Assembly: GCF_040712315.1 (NCBI RefSeq)
Contig: NC_134020.1
Location: forward strand, 35,642,751-35,706,750
Direction: 5' to 3'
Source of the DNA: Castanea sativa
Lineage: Eukaryota > Streptophyta > Magnoliopsida > Fagales > Fagaceae
Length of the DNA stretch: 64,000 nt
Positions 48,842 to 59,990 of this stretch are shown one piece after another. Numbering within the stretch: position 1 is the first letter of the stretch; every line of letters starts with the position of its first letter. The translations under genes were made by a program, and so were the position numbers. The notes below the pieces were generated by a model, which worked only from the letters and a program-made list of their open reading frames with translations, was not told the origin of the DNA and searched no databases.

Positions 48842-49064
48842 GAGAAATTATTAAGTGCACCAAGAGGATTGCTGATGTGGTCCTCCCAACCAATGAGATG
48901 ATGTCATTTATGCAAATGTATAAGTGAACTTTCTAATTAGCACAATGAATAAAAAATAAATATTACCAGGTGATGTCACATTTGTATAAATAACAACATT
49001 TTATTGATTAAGAGGTTATGGAGGATTACGTTAGCAGTCCTCCCGGCAGATTTAATAATTTCTC
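48842..49064. mobile_element. 223-bp MULE-type MITE with 9-bp TSD, copy 1
   Basis: The ends GAGAAATTATTAAGTGCACC and (inverted) GAGAAATTATTAAATCTGCC enclose inverted AGGATTGCTGATGTGGTCCTCC-like arms. The flanks TTAATTTAC (48833-48841) and TTCATTTAC (49065-49073) agree at 8 of 9 positions. It interrupts an older ACAAACTATTTTACAA element (about 48755-49140). Confidence 0.8.
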
Positions 49065-49185
49065 TTCATTTACGAATAATCACTCACTGCATCAGCAGTT
49101 TGTAAAATTTTTTGTAAAATAGTTTGTATCTCTAACATTGTTCCACAACAAAAATGTATCATTGCAACTTTTCATAAAATGCATT

Positions 49186-49761
49186 TGTACGGCATACAAC
49201 TACAAGCCCACATATCTTGGGCCTAGCCCAAGTGAATCTAGATACCATCAGGCTCAAGCTCAATGTCATGATCGGCCCACCACTCATAGGCTCGGCGTAC
49301 AAACACACCTTGCGTATAGGATGGTCGGTGAGTATCCCTGCGTTGTTCGGTAGTACATCGACAGCCCGGGCATGCCCTAGGGAATCACGCTGTCGAACTA
49401 TTTTTTGGAGGCTAGAACCAATTCCAACGTTCTCAACCCTATTTCCAATGGAGCATATTCCTTGTTAGGAATAATCAACTTGGGCCACACCCACACGAGT
49501 GGGATTAGGGGACAATGATGATTCCTCCATTATCCTAAAGCTATAAATAGGAGGAAGAAATAAGATGAGGGGGTTGGACAATTTTGGGTGAGAGAAGAGA
49601 GAGAAAAGGAGAGCACACAGACACAAGAGCATAAAGATAGAGGTACGGTTGAGAGTTTCTCTTGAAACTCGTTTGGGAGCTACCCATAGTAGGAAACCCA
49701 ATACCCATGTTACAAGTAAATTGTGAGCCCAAAGAGTAAGCCCAGTTAAGGGAGGGAAATT
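49186..49761 (+). repeat. 5' LTR of element 2
   Basis: This LTR starts TGTACGGCATAC and contains a TATA-like GCTATAAATAGGAGG box near 49541. It aligns with the right LTR up to GGGAGGGAAATT. The last bases found in the right copy (TGGGAACGCATAACA) are missing here, so the LTR end and the start of the primer-binding site were probably lost together by a small deletion between AATT words. The remaining primer-site stretch is TTGCCATCTGTAGGAATCT. Confidence 0.85.
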
Positions 49762-49879
49762 GCCATCTGTAGGAATCTCTTACACAGTTGTAGTTCTGCT
49801 GAGGTTCAAGCAGTGAAGATGTCCAACCATTATTCAAGGAGCTACACTACAAGCAGGTCTGGAGGATCTTTTCGGAGTT

Positions 49880-51165
49880 CTAGTTGGCGATAAAGGAGGT
49901 ATAAGAGGAACGAGTATCAAAGACGCAAACGAGAGGGGAAGCATTTTGGCTTTGGGGAGGGATCATCCCAAACATACCGATTAGTATCTGATGTGTCCGA
50001 ACATGGACATCATGATAGGAGGGATCAAGAGTTGGAGCACTTACGTAGACTGGTGAGGGACTTGGAGTTAGAAGCACGAGGTAGACACTGACGAAGAAAC
50101 TGTGATGAGCTTGCCGAGGGATTTGCAAGTAGGGGGGTAGTCACGGGGAAGCATCCCGTCAATTTGGTTCTCATCAATGTAGGGATCAGTCTCAGGGCTA
50201 TGCCGACAGAGATTCGGCTTCACCTGAGAGGCGGAGGCCACGAAATGCCGCGATGGACACCATGAGTTGAGCATTACGTAGAGCAGTTCAATCTCCGTTC
50301 TCGGAAGAGATTAAGCAAGCACCAATGCCGAGCAGATTTACTAGACCCCCTTTTATTTCTTATAACAAGAAGACGGACCCGGTTGAACATGTAAGCCATT
50401 ATATTCAAATGATGTCCCTGCATAATCAGAATGATGCATTGATGTGTAAAGTGTTTCCTTCTAGTCTCAGGCCCACCGCTCTGAGGTGGTTCAATGGGAT
50501 GAGGAAGGGATTGATTCATAATTTCGGAGAGTTGATTCAAGAGTTTAGGGCCCGGTTTATGACATGTAGCCAAGTACCGCAGCAGGTGGATGCACTATTA
50601 TCGATGAAGATGGGGGTCGGGGAAACTCTTAGGAGCTACGCCAGTTAGTATTGGGAATTATACAATGAGATTGAAAGGGGTGATGAGAAGGTCGTTGCAA
50701 GTACTTTTAGGTTGGGCTTGCCCGAGGACTCTGAGTTACGAGGGTCTTTGAAGATGAGGCCTCCTGAGGATATGAGATAGCTTGTGATGCATATTAAGGA
50801 GTATAAAGGATTGGAAGATGATCGATAGCAGAGTAAGGGGAAGGCATCGATTGTAACGCCGTATTCGAAGGAGTCTCGGCAAGGAGGTTTTCAATTAAGA
50901 TCCAGAGGGGGTCTAAGGATTCAAGAACCCGGTGAGAGGGCAGGAGAAGTAAATGTGACGTTTAAGGAGTCTATACATAAGATTTTAGAGCGGATAAAGA
51001 ATGAGCCATACCTTCGGTGGTCGAGCAAGATGGGGGGCGATCCGTCCAGAAGAAATCAAATTTGTATTGTACTTACCATCAGGATAAAGGGCACACCATC
51101 GAGCAGTGTAGGATTTTGAAGGATCATTTAGAGCAGTTTGTGAGGTCGGGCATTTGAAGGAGTTC
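49880..51165 (+). pseudogene. gag of element 2, with stops
   Basis: The conserved core is read from about 50320: FTRPPFISYNKKTDPVEHVSHY, ALRWFNGM, FRARFMTCSQVPQQVDALLS, YWELYNEIERGDEKVV, TFRLGLPEDSELRGSL. TAG stops interrupt it where relatives have Gln (near 50646, 50778 and 50827). A zinc-knuckle-like YCTYHQDKGHTIEQCR follows at about 51065-51115, with its Cys and His still present, unlike in element 1. Confidence 0.8.
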
Positions 51166-51454
51166 ATCGTAGAGCCTAAGGGTGGTGAAATTGGGCAAAC
51201 TACAAGGACTCAGGGTAATACTCTCTCCCTCCGTTGGGTGTGATAGAGGTCATTCATGCTGCTTCGATGGGTACTTTGGTGACCCGAAGAAAAGGGGTGT
51301 TGACTGTGGTGCTAGTAGAATGCCATCGAGAAGAACAACCCCTGGGGAAGAAGATGAGGTGTGTTCGGGAATCGATTATGTTTAATGATGAGGATTTGGA
51401 GGGAACATCTCAGCCTCATGATGAAGCTCTGTAGTCACCGCTTGGATAAATGGT

Positions 51455-51800
51455 TTCATAGTGAAGAGAGTATTAGTGGATCAAGGAAGTGGAGCCGAAG
51501 TAACGTATCCCGACCTATTTAAAGGTTTGGGCCTAAAGAATAAGGATTTGTCTAAGTATGATACGCCATTAGTAGGATTCGATGGTCGAATGGTGGTCCT
51601 TGAAGGGCAAATCTCACTTCCTGTGAATATGGGGGGAAGGAGGTGATGGTAACTTTCATAGTGGTTAGCTCATTTTCTCCATATACGGCCATTCTCGGCA
51701 AGCCGTGGATCCATGTGATGGGAGCAATCCCATCCACTTTGCATGTTAAGGTTAAGTTCCACATCGAACATGGTATTACAATAGTGAAGGGAAATTAATA
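51455..51800 (+). pseudogene. Aspartic protease of element 2
   Basis: The frame from 51461 has VLVDQGSGAEVTYPDLF with the catalytic Asp, then YDTPLVGFDGRMVVLEGQISLPV. It breaks by a 1-base change near 51640 before the FSPYTAILGKPWIHVMG part (about 51675-51720). Family role: processing of the gag-pol polyprotein. Confidence 0.75.
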
Positions 51801-52079
51801 AGTAGTAAGGCAGTGCTTGGTCGCTGCTATCAACCGAGAGATCAAGTAAAAGAGCCTATTGAGGATGTCCCTTTATAGCAATTACAGGAGCCCTGAGGAT
51901 CTGATCAAAGTGAGTATATTATTGGATAAGAACAAAAGTTTTTAAATAGGATTAAGTATGCAGCACAAGGATAGGGTAAAAGTGTTATTGCTGTTGGTGC
52001 AAAGTTTGGATATTTTTGCTTGGACTCCGTATAAGGTGCCTGGGATGGATCCAGAATTCATAACTCTCCAACTTAATGT

Positions 52080-52980
52080 GAACCCGTCTTATCCGTCGAA
52101 GAAACAAAAGCCAAGGAGGTCGAGGAAAGAGCATGTAGAGGCTATTAAGCAAGAGGTCAAGAGGCTGAAAAAAGCGGGGGCGATAAAAGAGGTCTACTTC
52201 CCGGAATGACTAGCTAATACGGTGGTCGTGAAGAAGAACAACGGAAAATGGAAAGTATGTGTAGACTTCACTGATCTTAACCGAGCATGTCTGAAAGATC
52301 CTTTTCCGGTGCCAAAGATTGATAAATTGGTAGACACAACATATGGACACCCAAGAATGAGTTTTCTAGATACTTTTCAAGGTTACCATTAGATTGCCCT
52401 AGCTACCGAAAACCATGATAAGACGTCATTTATCTCTCCTGAGGCTAATTATCATTATACGGTGATGTTGTTCGGTTTCAAGAACGCAGGGGCCACATAT
52501 CAAAGGATAATGACTAGAATGTTTAGGGAAAAGATCGGTCATACCGTGGAGGTATGTATTGACAATATGGTGTTGAAGAGCAAGGAAGAGCAGAGGCATG
52601 TTTCCGACCTTATTGATATCTTTGAAGTACTCAAATGGCATAGGTTGCTTCTTAATGCCGACAAATGTGTCTTTGGCGTAGGGGTTGGCAAGTTCTTGGG
52701 GTACATGATTGCTCACAAAGGGATAGAAGTGAATCCCAACCAGATTAGCGCTATAGAGCACCTCAAGTCATCGAGTCACCAAAAAGAGGTACAAGTTTTG
52801 ACTAGTATGTTGGCCGCGCTGAACCGATTTGTTTCAAAGTTTGCTGATCAGTGTCGTCTATTCTATCAACTGTTGAAGAAATGGAAGGATTTCCAATGGA
52901 CAGAGGAATGTGAAGAGGCTTTCCAGGAGTTGAAGAAGTATTTGGTACGAGCACTAATATTGTCAGCTCTAGAGCCCCGT
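52080..52980 (+). pseudogene. Reverse transcriptase of element 2, active site lost
   Basis: The pieces VCVDFTDLNRACLKDPFPVPK, MSFLDTFQGYH and FGFKNAGATYQRIMTRMF are clear. Stops occur at 52207 (TGA) and 52390 (TAG for the usual Gln). The catalytic YVDD is replaced by a stretch read as CIDN at about 52556-52567, so the second Asp is Asn. The thumb and connection follow (FGVGVGKFLGYMIAHKGIEVNP, LNRFVSKFADQ). Polymerase activity is not expected. Confidence 0.85.
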
Positions 52981-53269
52981 GAGGATCTATTCATGTATCT
53001 ATCGGTGTTTAAGCACGTCGTAAGTGCTGTATTGTCGAGAGACCAAGACGTATAGCAACCGGTCTATTACATTAGTAAGACCTTGATTGATGCGGAGATA
53101 AGGTATTTACCTCTAGAGAAGTTGGCACTAGCGTTGGTACATGCCATTAGAAAGCCGCCTCATTATTTTTAAGCCCACATCATTTACGTACGGACTGAGT
53201 ATCCATTGCAGTCGTTGCTAAAGAGATCTGACTTCACGGGCTGGATAGCCAAGTGGGGGACTAGGCTTG

Positions 53270-53790
53270 GTTCATTTGATATACAGTATAGGCCTAGAAG
53301 TTCGGTTAAAGGCCAAAGTTCTTGCTGACTTTGTCGTAGAGTTCTCCCCGAGAAGGGAAGTGGAGATAGTGTGCCATGTGGATGTTTGGCCTTGGAAAGT
53401 ATTTGTGGATGGTGAGTCCAATGCAATGGGAGTAGGGGCTGGGATTGTTATAATCACGGCAGAAGGAATACGGGTGGAGCATTCTTTTAGACTGGGTTTT
53501 AAAGCGTCCAACAATGAAGCCGAGTATGAAGCCCTACTCGTTGGTATGAAGGCTATTCTCGACCTAAGGGCATGGGAAGTAGAAGTATTCTCGAATTCAC
53601 GGCTGGTTGTTATCCAAGTAGACAGTAGCTTTGAGGCCAAAGATTCCCGAATAATCGAATACTTGCAGTTGGTAAAACAAACCATGAGCCGGTTCTAGAA
53701 GGTGAGGGTGATTCAAATTGCTTGGGGACAAAATAGGCATGTAGATTCTTTGGCCACATTAGCATCATCGTTAATTAAGGAGGTACCCCG
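53270..53790 (+). pseudogene. RNase H domain of element 2
   Basis: KVFVDGESNAMGVGAG carries the first Asp and NNEAEYEALLVG the Glu. The second Asp is Asn (FSNSRLVV instead of the usual FSDSRLVV). A TAG stop lies at 53696 where relatives have Gln. HVDSLATLASS with the last Asp follows. The domain is inactive as written. Confidence 0.8.
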
Positions 53791-53807
53791 GTTGATCAAG
53801 TTGGAAG

Positions 53808-54561
53808 TTATAAAGGAATCCAGCATAGATGTAAAGGTGAACGTCTCAAATGTTAGGGTGTCTAAGCTGTGTTAGTTGGATCCAATCATTGACTTTTTGG
53901 CCGAGGACTGTGTACTGGACAATGAAAGGGAAGCCGAAAACATATGCAAAACTGCTGCTCGGTATTGGTTGTCTGAAGACCAGAGATTATATCGGAGATC
54001 TTTTGGGGGCCCGTACTTGTTGTGCCTTCACCCCAGTAAAGATGAGGAACTCCTAACTGAATTACATGAAGGGGTGTGCGGCAATCACGTAAGGGGATGA
54101 TCCTTGGCTTACTGAGCGATGACTCAAGGGTTTTGGTGGCCTTAGATGCAGAAGGATGCTGCCGAGTATGTTCAGAAGTGTCAATTATAAAGGAATCTAG
54201 CATAGATGTAAAGGTGAACGTCTCAAATGTTAAGGCGTCTGAGCTGAGTTGGTAGGATCCAATCATTGACTTTTTGGCCGAGGACTGTGTACCGAACAAT
54301 GAAAGGGAAGCCGAAAGCATATGCAGAACTGCTGCTCGGTATTGGTTGCCTGAAGACTGGAGATTTTATCGGAGATCTTTTGGGGGACCGTACTTGTTGT
54401 GCCTTCACCCTAGTAAAGTTGAGGAACTCTTAACTGAATTACATGAAGTGGAGTGCGGCAGTCACGTAAGGGGACGATCCTTGGCTTACCGAGCGATGAC
54501 TCAAGGGTTTTGGTGGCCTTAGATGCAGAAGGATGCTGCCGAGTATGTTCAGAAGTGTGAA
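53808..54561. repeat. 377-bp tandem duplication within element 2
   Basis: Copy 1 (53808-54184) and copy 2 (54185-54561) both begin TTATAAAGGAATC and both contain GACTTTTTGGCCGAGGACTG, separated by 377 bp. The joint has the short shared word GTGTCAA. The copies now differ at many bases, so the duplication is old. Two positions where copy 1 has TGA stops (near 54097 and 54113) read CGA in copy 2. Confidence 0.9.
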
Positions 54562-55465
54562 CAGTGTCAAAAACACGCTCCGTTGATTCATTAATCTGTG
54601 GGAAGCTTGAATCCGATTAGCAACCCTTGGCCATTTACATAGTGGGGGCTAGATATCATTGGTCCATTTTCCTGAGGTACTGAAAACTGAAGATTTGTGC
54701 TAGTAGTAATGGACTATTTTACCAAGTGGATTGAGGTCGAAGCACTGGCCAATATAAGGGATGTGGACATGAAGAAGTTTGTATGGAAAAATAAAATGAC
54801 TTGATTTGGAGTGCCGGAATCTCTTGTATTAGATAGCAAGGCTTTTTGTAAGTATTGTAGTGATCTCGGCATTAAGAATAGGTACTCTACCTTGGCTTAT
54901 CCTAGAGCAACAATTAGGCCGAAGCCACGAATAAGGTAATCGTGAACGGATTAAAGAAGAGACTGGAAGGGACCAAGGGATGATGGACCGAGGAATTACT
55001 GAATGTTTTATGGGCCTACCGGATAACCCCGAAAAGGTCAACAGGTGAACCCCTTACTCCCCAATGTACAGAGCAAAAGTTGTAATCCCGGTGGAAATAA
55101 GCTTGTGTAGTGCGTGGGTTGCGAATTTTTCGACAGTTTACAATGCAAGCCTGATGGTGGATCAATTAGATTAATTGAGGAACAGTGAGAGGCGGCAGTG
55201 TTCTACCTAGCCGACTATCAACACAAGCTTGCTCGGCGGTACCACCAGAGTGTAAAGGTAAATGACTTTATGGCCGGAGACCTAGTAATACGTAAGGCCG
55301 TGGGAACTGCCCAGGACGGTAATGCCGGGAAGTTGGCACTGAATTGGAAAGGACCACACAGAGTCATCGCCATAACAGGTGCATAAGCATACTATCTTGA
55401 AGACATAGAAAATAGACCACTTCCTCGACCCTGGAATGTTCAGAACTTAAGGAAGTTTTATCATT
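53870..55465 (+). pseudogene. Integrase region of element 2, with a tandem duplication
   Basis: The N-terminal zinc-binding region is present twice (see the 377-bp duplication). The core follows with stops: QWGLDIIGPF read through a TAG for Gln near 54640, then DYFTKWIEVEAL. The region around the second Asp is shortened, then IVNGLKKRLEG. The C-terminal part (FYLADYQHKLARRYHQSV, GDLVIRKAVG, LNWKGPHRV) is open at 55198-55386. No functional protein can be made. Confidence 0.8.
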
Positions 55466-55564
55466 GACTTTGTAAAATCTGTGTTATGTACAGTATAATG
55501 GAACTATGCATGAGATATTGTAAATAATGAGGCATATGTACAATATGTAAAGAGTTGTCACCCC

Positions 55565-56060
55565 CTTCCTATTCTAGCTGTCTATATTCTTTAAGGACAA
55601 AAGTTTGGTTCGGTTCAATCCTGGTCACTAATCAAGTGGAAACCTTATATCTAAATTCTCTAAGGACAGAAGCTTGGTTCGGTTCGATCCCAGTCACTGA
55701 CCAAGTGGAAACCTTATATCCAAATTCTCTAAGGACGGAAGCTTGGTTCGGTTCGATCTTGGTCACCGACCAAGTGGAAACCTTACATCTAAGTTCTCTA
55801 AGGACAAAAGTTTGATTTGGTTCGATCCTCGTCATCGACCAAGTGGAAACCTTACATCTAAATTCTCTAAAGGCAGAAGCTTGGTTCAGTTCGATTCTAG
55901 TCACTGACCCAGTGGAAACCTTATATCTAAGTTCTCTAAGGACAGAAGCTTGGTTCGGCTTGATCCCAGTCACGACCAAGTGGAAACCTTATTACTGAAA
56001 TTGTCTAAGGATAGAAACCTCGGTTCGGTTCGATCCTCGTTACAGACTAGGTGGAAGCCT
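55565..56060. repeat. 69-bp tandem array in element 2
   Basis: AAGTGGAAACCTTA or a close variant occurs at 55634, 55703, 55772, 55841, 55910 and 55978, that is every 69 (once 68) bp, with further decayed units on both sides; about seven in all. Each unit holds TTCTCTAAGGACAGAAGCTT, GGTTCGGTTCGATC and GACCAAGTGG. It occupies the same place, between integrase and the antisense gene, as the 153-bp array of element 1, but the sequences are unrelated. Confidence 0.95.
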
Positions 56061-56584
56061 TATTGCAGAAAACCATCTGAGGTTTGATTTAGTTTGACAT
56101 CAGTTGCCAATCATACCAAAGCATTATACTAAGTTCTCTAGAAATAAATGTAAATTTAATCGAATCCTTTATTTACGGTTAGACAAAACCCTAGTTTGGT
56201 CTCGGTTATGAAACATTCACAAAGAATAGGAGAGCTTAAGTACGTCCAAGACAATTTAAGTTCAAAATGAAATAATAGCAATAAAAATTGTTTCATCACC
56301 ACAATATAATTCGAAAAACCCACAAAGTATTGTTTCATCACCATAACCCGGTGATTATAGGCAAAGTTAACTGAAGTAATAAATTATGGCAGCAGGAAAG
56401 GAAGATTATTCAAGTAATTGAGTCTTGTGGATGGTTTGGTTAAATGGGGACGAGAATGACCGAAGGCTGAACATCAGGATCTAGGAGCTAAGGCTGAACT
56501 GAGGACGGCACGACACTTGGGTTGTTGGTAATCTCCAAGTCAATTAGTTCGGCATGGGAATTAATCTTTTGTACCAACTCCCTT

Positions 56585-58718
56585 ATGCTTGGGGTATCTT
56601 CTTTTTCTTCAGCACCTGTGGGGTTTTGAACCGGGGGAGGAGGATCCGGATAAGGGATCTAATCGGGGTTTCTAAGAGGAGAGTCTTTAGGCACTCCCAT
56701 AGCCTATAGTGCTGCCATTCATCCTTCACCGAACTTGTATTGTCGAGATTGATATATGATTGGCTCGACCAAATTCTCAGCATCCGCGAAACCCACATTG
56801 TACCATTTGTCCTCGCTTGCCTCCAAGACCATTCTCAATTCGGCAATCTCCTTAACATTTGTTGAGTTTAGATTTTCAGCCTCGACATGTTTGAGCTCTG
56901 TTCCCCCTACCTTGACCTCTATCTCAACCACCTTTTGCTCAGTGAGTGTTTGGGCCCTCTTAGCCACCCTCGTCATTTCGTCAGCATTCTCCATAGCCTT
57001 ATCCTTCTCCTTAAATGTGGCCTCAGTAATATCCTTTAAGGCTCTCTCTTTGTTAGCCTTTTCCGCAGCATCCTTTAATCTATCTTCCATCATGTAAGCC
57101 AATTGTGCCGCCTACTCTAACAATATCAGTAATTATACAAAAATATTTGGGTAACGAAATAGGGAGTAAGAAAACAAATGAGAAATATTATCGTGATAGA
57201 ATGCCACAGTAGCCGAATAGCCAAGGCTTCATCGCTCTAGTCGGAGAAGTAGTGCACATCCTCGGGCAATTGCAGGCCCTGCCCAAGGGTCCAAGCAATT
57301 CGCCCATCCTCACCTAAGGCCCAGTTCTTACATTGGAAGTCACAAGAAAGGGTTCACTCCTGAGCATGAAAGTTGCTTGCCATCCAGCAATGAGAAGGGA
57401 TGAAGAAGAACCCACGTTAGACCAAACCTGTACGGTTGGACATGGGCTGCTAGTAGATTCCCGAGTGACCACGGAAGCTATGGTAAGAGCCAAAGGAGTC
57501 CTGGGGGGAGTCTCTTCTAGCCTTCTAGGGGGTTGGTTAGTAGTGCGGGGCCTTTTTCGAGCTAAGGGAGTTAGAGGGGGCTGATCTCTATTTTGGGCTG
57601 GCTGTTGTTGCACGGGAGGATGGCCACCGGGCATAAACCGGTCGACAATCATGTTCCTCTGGACCACCATTTTCATCCTCTGTGTTTTCAGCTTCGGCAC
57701 CCGAGGAATCTACTGACTCAACCTCTACTTGTTCGGCAGGTTGGAGTTCAACACAAGGTTCCTCTACAGGGATGTGAATGACGCGACCATGAAAAATAGA
57801 ATTAGCCGATGCGTCCCTCACTAGTACTAATGAGTTTGCCCTAATTAGTCGGGGGCCGAAGTCTGGAGCTTCACCTACTGTCAAATTCAGTGGGAAAAAG
57901 TTTGGGTGTCATATGTTGATGTAAGATAACAAAGGGCTATCCATTACTAGGGCCTGTCCGGAAGGTGGTAGCTCGTATAGACTGGGGTGCAGCCAAGGAT
58001 AAGATGAGATGCTCGTAACTTCCCGTCAAAGTTGACAAAAATCTCTAACCTGAATACAAAATTTAGGTCCCTCACGTGCACGATCCTAATGTCCGATTTG
58101 AAATTTTTACCTTCTGCATTAAGGTAAACAAAAGTTATTAATATCTACTTAAATGGTAATAGAGACAAACAAATCATAAAATAAAATAAGTTAAAAGCAA
58201 ATTAAATGTGCACGGTACCGACCAACATCCCTAGGCGAAGTCGGGCAAGTGAGTTCATTGGCATGCCAATTGCCGCTCACCCGAACAAACTCTCTTGTTG
58301 AGTTTCTATTAGAGTCGAGAAGACATGATATTAGCCGTACTCGCATGTCCTTAACCTTCAAGTAGTATCCTGACCTTTCTTTACCAAACAAACTGTACAT
58401 GTAATTTAAATCGTGGTGGTCTAAGTGTAACCCATACAAGTGATTTAGTCGGCTAACGCAACTTACTATTTGGTAAAAATTGGGTGGAAGTTGGTCAAGA
58501 CATAGACAAAACCTATGGGTTCTAAGTATCAGAGGGTCTATGGGAAACCTAACCCATTCTTCTAAAATAGCCATTAAAGGGAAAAACACGACATGAGGAC
58601 GCCGTTCAATAGCAATATTGTCCTCACGACAGTATGCTATCTCTACATTGTTAGGGACAACAAACTTAGCCCTAAAATTGGCTAAGGCTGCTTCAGCGTT
58701 AAGGAGGGAAGTGAGCAA
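56585..58718 (-). pseudogene. Antisense additional gene of Tat element 2
   Basis: Opposite to gag-pol. From the ATG at 58718 the frame to about 58215 shares motifs with the element 1 gene: FRAKF, VEIAYCRED, LDQLPPNFYQIV, LDHHDLNYMYSLF, YYLKVKDMRVRLISC and VRVSGNWHANELTCPTSP. A donor after RDVG (near 58217) and a GC-rich exon reading FRLEIFVNFDGKLRASHLIL (about 58040-57970) follow the element 1 gene's order. Downstream (57102-56719) is a Lys/Glu/Ala coiled coil, then WYNVGFADAENLVEPI. Stops and frame changes in the middle make it a pseudogene. Function unknown. A TATAAATAG box lies 135 bp upstream of the ATG. Confidence 0.75.
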
Positions 58719-58852
58719 GGAAACTTACTATGGGCTCTAGGAAATTTTTTTATCTCAGTTGGGGATCTATGCTTGGGAAGAAGAGTGTGCTCGGTAGCGA
58801 ATAATTTAAAGAAGTGAGAGAGTGAAAAGATAATCTGGTGGGAAGAAGGTTA

Positions 58853-58861
58853 CTATTTATA
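58853..58861 (-). promoter_or_regulatory. TATA box of the element 2 antisense gene
   Basis: TATAAATAG on the minus strand is followed by a pyrimidine-rich leader and the ATG at 58718. The position relative to the gene is like that of the TATA box at 12841 in element 1. Confidence 0.6.
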
Positions 58862-59127
58862 GGGAGGAAGCAGTTAATGAAAAAGAGGCGGGAAAGCCTT
58901 TTCGCATTATTTTTTGTAACTCCTACACTCGTGGCCTTGGTTTCTGTATCGTCAATCATTATTACACCCAAGAATGATAGGTTGTCACAATGCTTCTTTT
59001 AAGAACATTAATTTTAGTCTTATCCAGCATTAATGACTGACGGTTACTTTTCCTGAGGAACTATTGGCAAAATGATACAAATCCTTCATTCGTTCCTGGT
59101 TGCCGGACACAAATTAAGGGGGGCAAT

Positions 59128-59719
59128 TGTATAGCGTACGACTACAAGCCCACTTATCTAGGGCCCAACCTAAGTGAATCTGGATACTTCTAGGCCCGAG
59201 CTTAATGTCATGATCGACCCATCACTCATAGGCTTAGCGTACAAACACACCTTGCGTATAGGATGGTCGGTGAGTATCCTTGCGTTGTTCGGTAATACAT
59301 TGGCAGCCTAGGAATGCCCTAGGGAATCATGTTGTCAAACCGTTTTTTGGAGGCTAGGACCAGTTCCAACGTTCTCAACCCCATTTCCAATGGAGCGTAT
59401 TCCTTGTCAAGAATAATCAACTTGGGCCCCACCCACATGAGTGGGATTAGTAGACAATGATGATTCCTCCATTATCCTAAAGCTATAAATAGGAGGAAGA
59501 AATGAGAGGAGGGGGTTGGACAATTTTGGGTGAGAGAAGAGAGAGAAAACGAGAGCACACAAACACGAGAGCGTAAAGAGAGAGGTATGATTGAGAGTTC
59601 CTTCTTGAAGCTCGCCCAGGAGCTACCCATAATAGGAAACCCAATACCCACGTTACAAGTAAATTGTGAGCCCAAATAGTAAGTCCAGTTTAGGGAGGGA
59701 AATTTGGGAACGCATAACA
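59128..59719 (+). repeat. 3' LTR of element 2
   Basis: This LTR begins TGTATAGCGTACG directly after the polypurine stretch AAATTAAGGGGGGCAAT (59111-59127) and probably ends at CGCATAACA (59719). It carries the same GCTATAAATAGGAGG box (about 59482) as the left copy. Confidence 0.85.
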
Positions 59720-59827
59720 TTAGTTTTTTTATTATTACTCTTTCCCCTTGTGAGTTATAACTTATTCCCTTTCTAGGTTCCAATCCTACAACATGTATGT
59801 GTGTGTGTGTATATATATAATCAAATA

Positions 59828-59981
59828 GTACTACTACGCATCCTTGACCCGATGATTACTTCGTAAGTATGTTGTAAGGTGTGAAGGGGGCAAAAATCAG
59901 AGTTTAAGTCTTTAGGAGGAACTTTACACACATATACACTTAGATTAGGTTAGAGTAGAATTTCTATCTTATATAAAAAAA
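59828..59981 (+). mobile_element. tRNA-derived SINE, family A, copy 2
   Basis: The body with GTTTAAGTCT (B-box), ACTTTACACACATATACACT and TTAGATTAGGTTAGAGTAGA corresponds to the SINE at 37-190 read on its minus strand, and ends in an A run. The flanking AATCAAATA words (59819-59827 and 59982-59990) fit a TSD. Confidence 0.75.
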
Positions 59982-59990
59982 AATCAAATA

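Larger units (their letters stand above)
49186..59719 (+). mobile_element. Older Tat-type Ty3/gypsy LTR retrotransposon, element 2
   Basis: The element is in plus orientation, about 10.5 kb. LTRs are at 49186-49761 and 59128-59719, starting TGTA. Inside are a decayed primer-binding site, gag, protease, RT, RNase H, integrase, a 69-bp tandem array, an antisense gene and a polypurine tract. The LTRs differ by roughly 60-65 positions over 577 aligned bp (about 11%), mostly transitions. Coding regions hold many TAG and TGA stops. No convincing TSD was found (GCATT on the left has no clear partner), and the end of the left LTR is damaged. Confidence 0.9.

Noticed and set aside
55632..55979. 115-codon minus-strand frame with internal protein repeats
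   Set aside because: It only mirrors the 69-bp tandem array; the length is 3 x 23, so the frame stays open by arithmetic.
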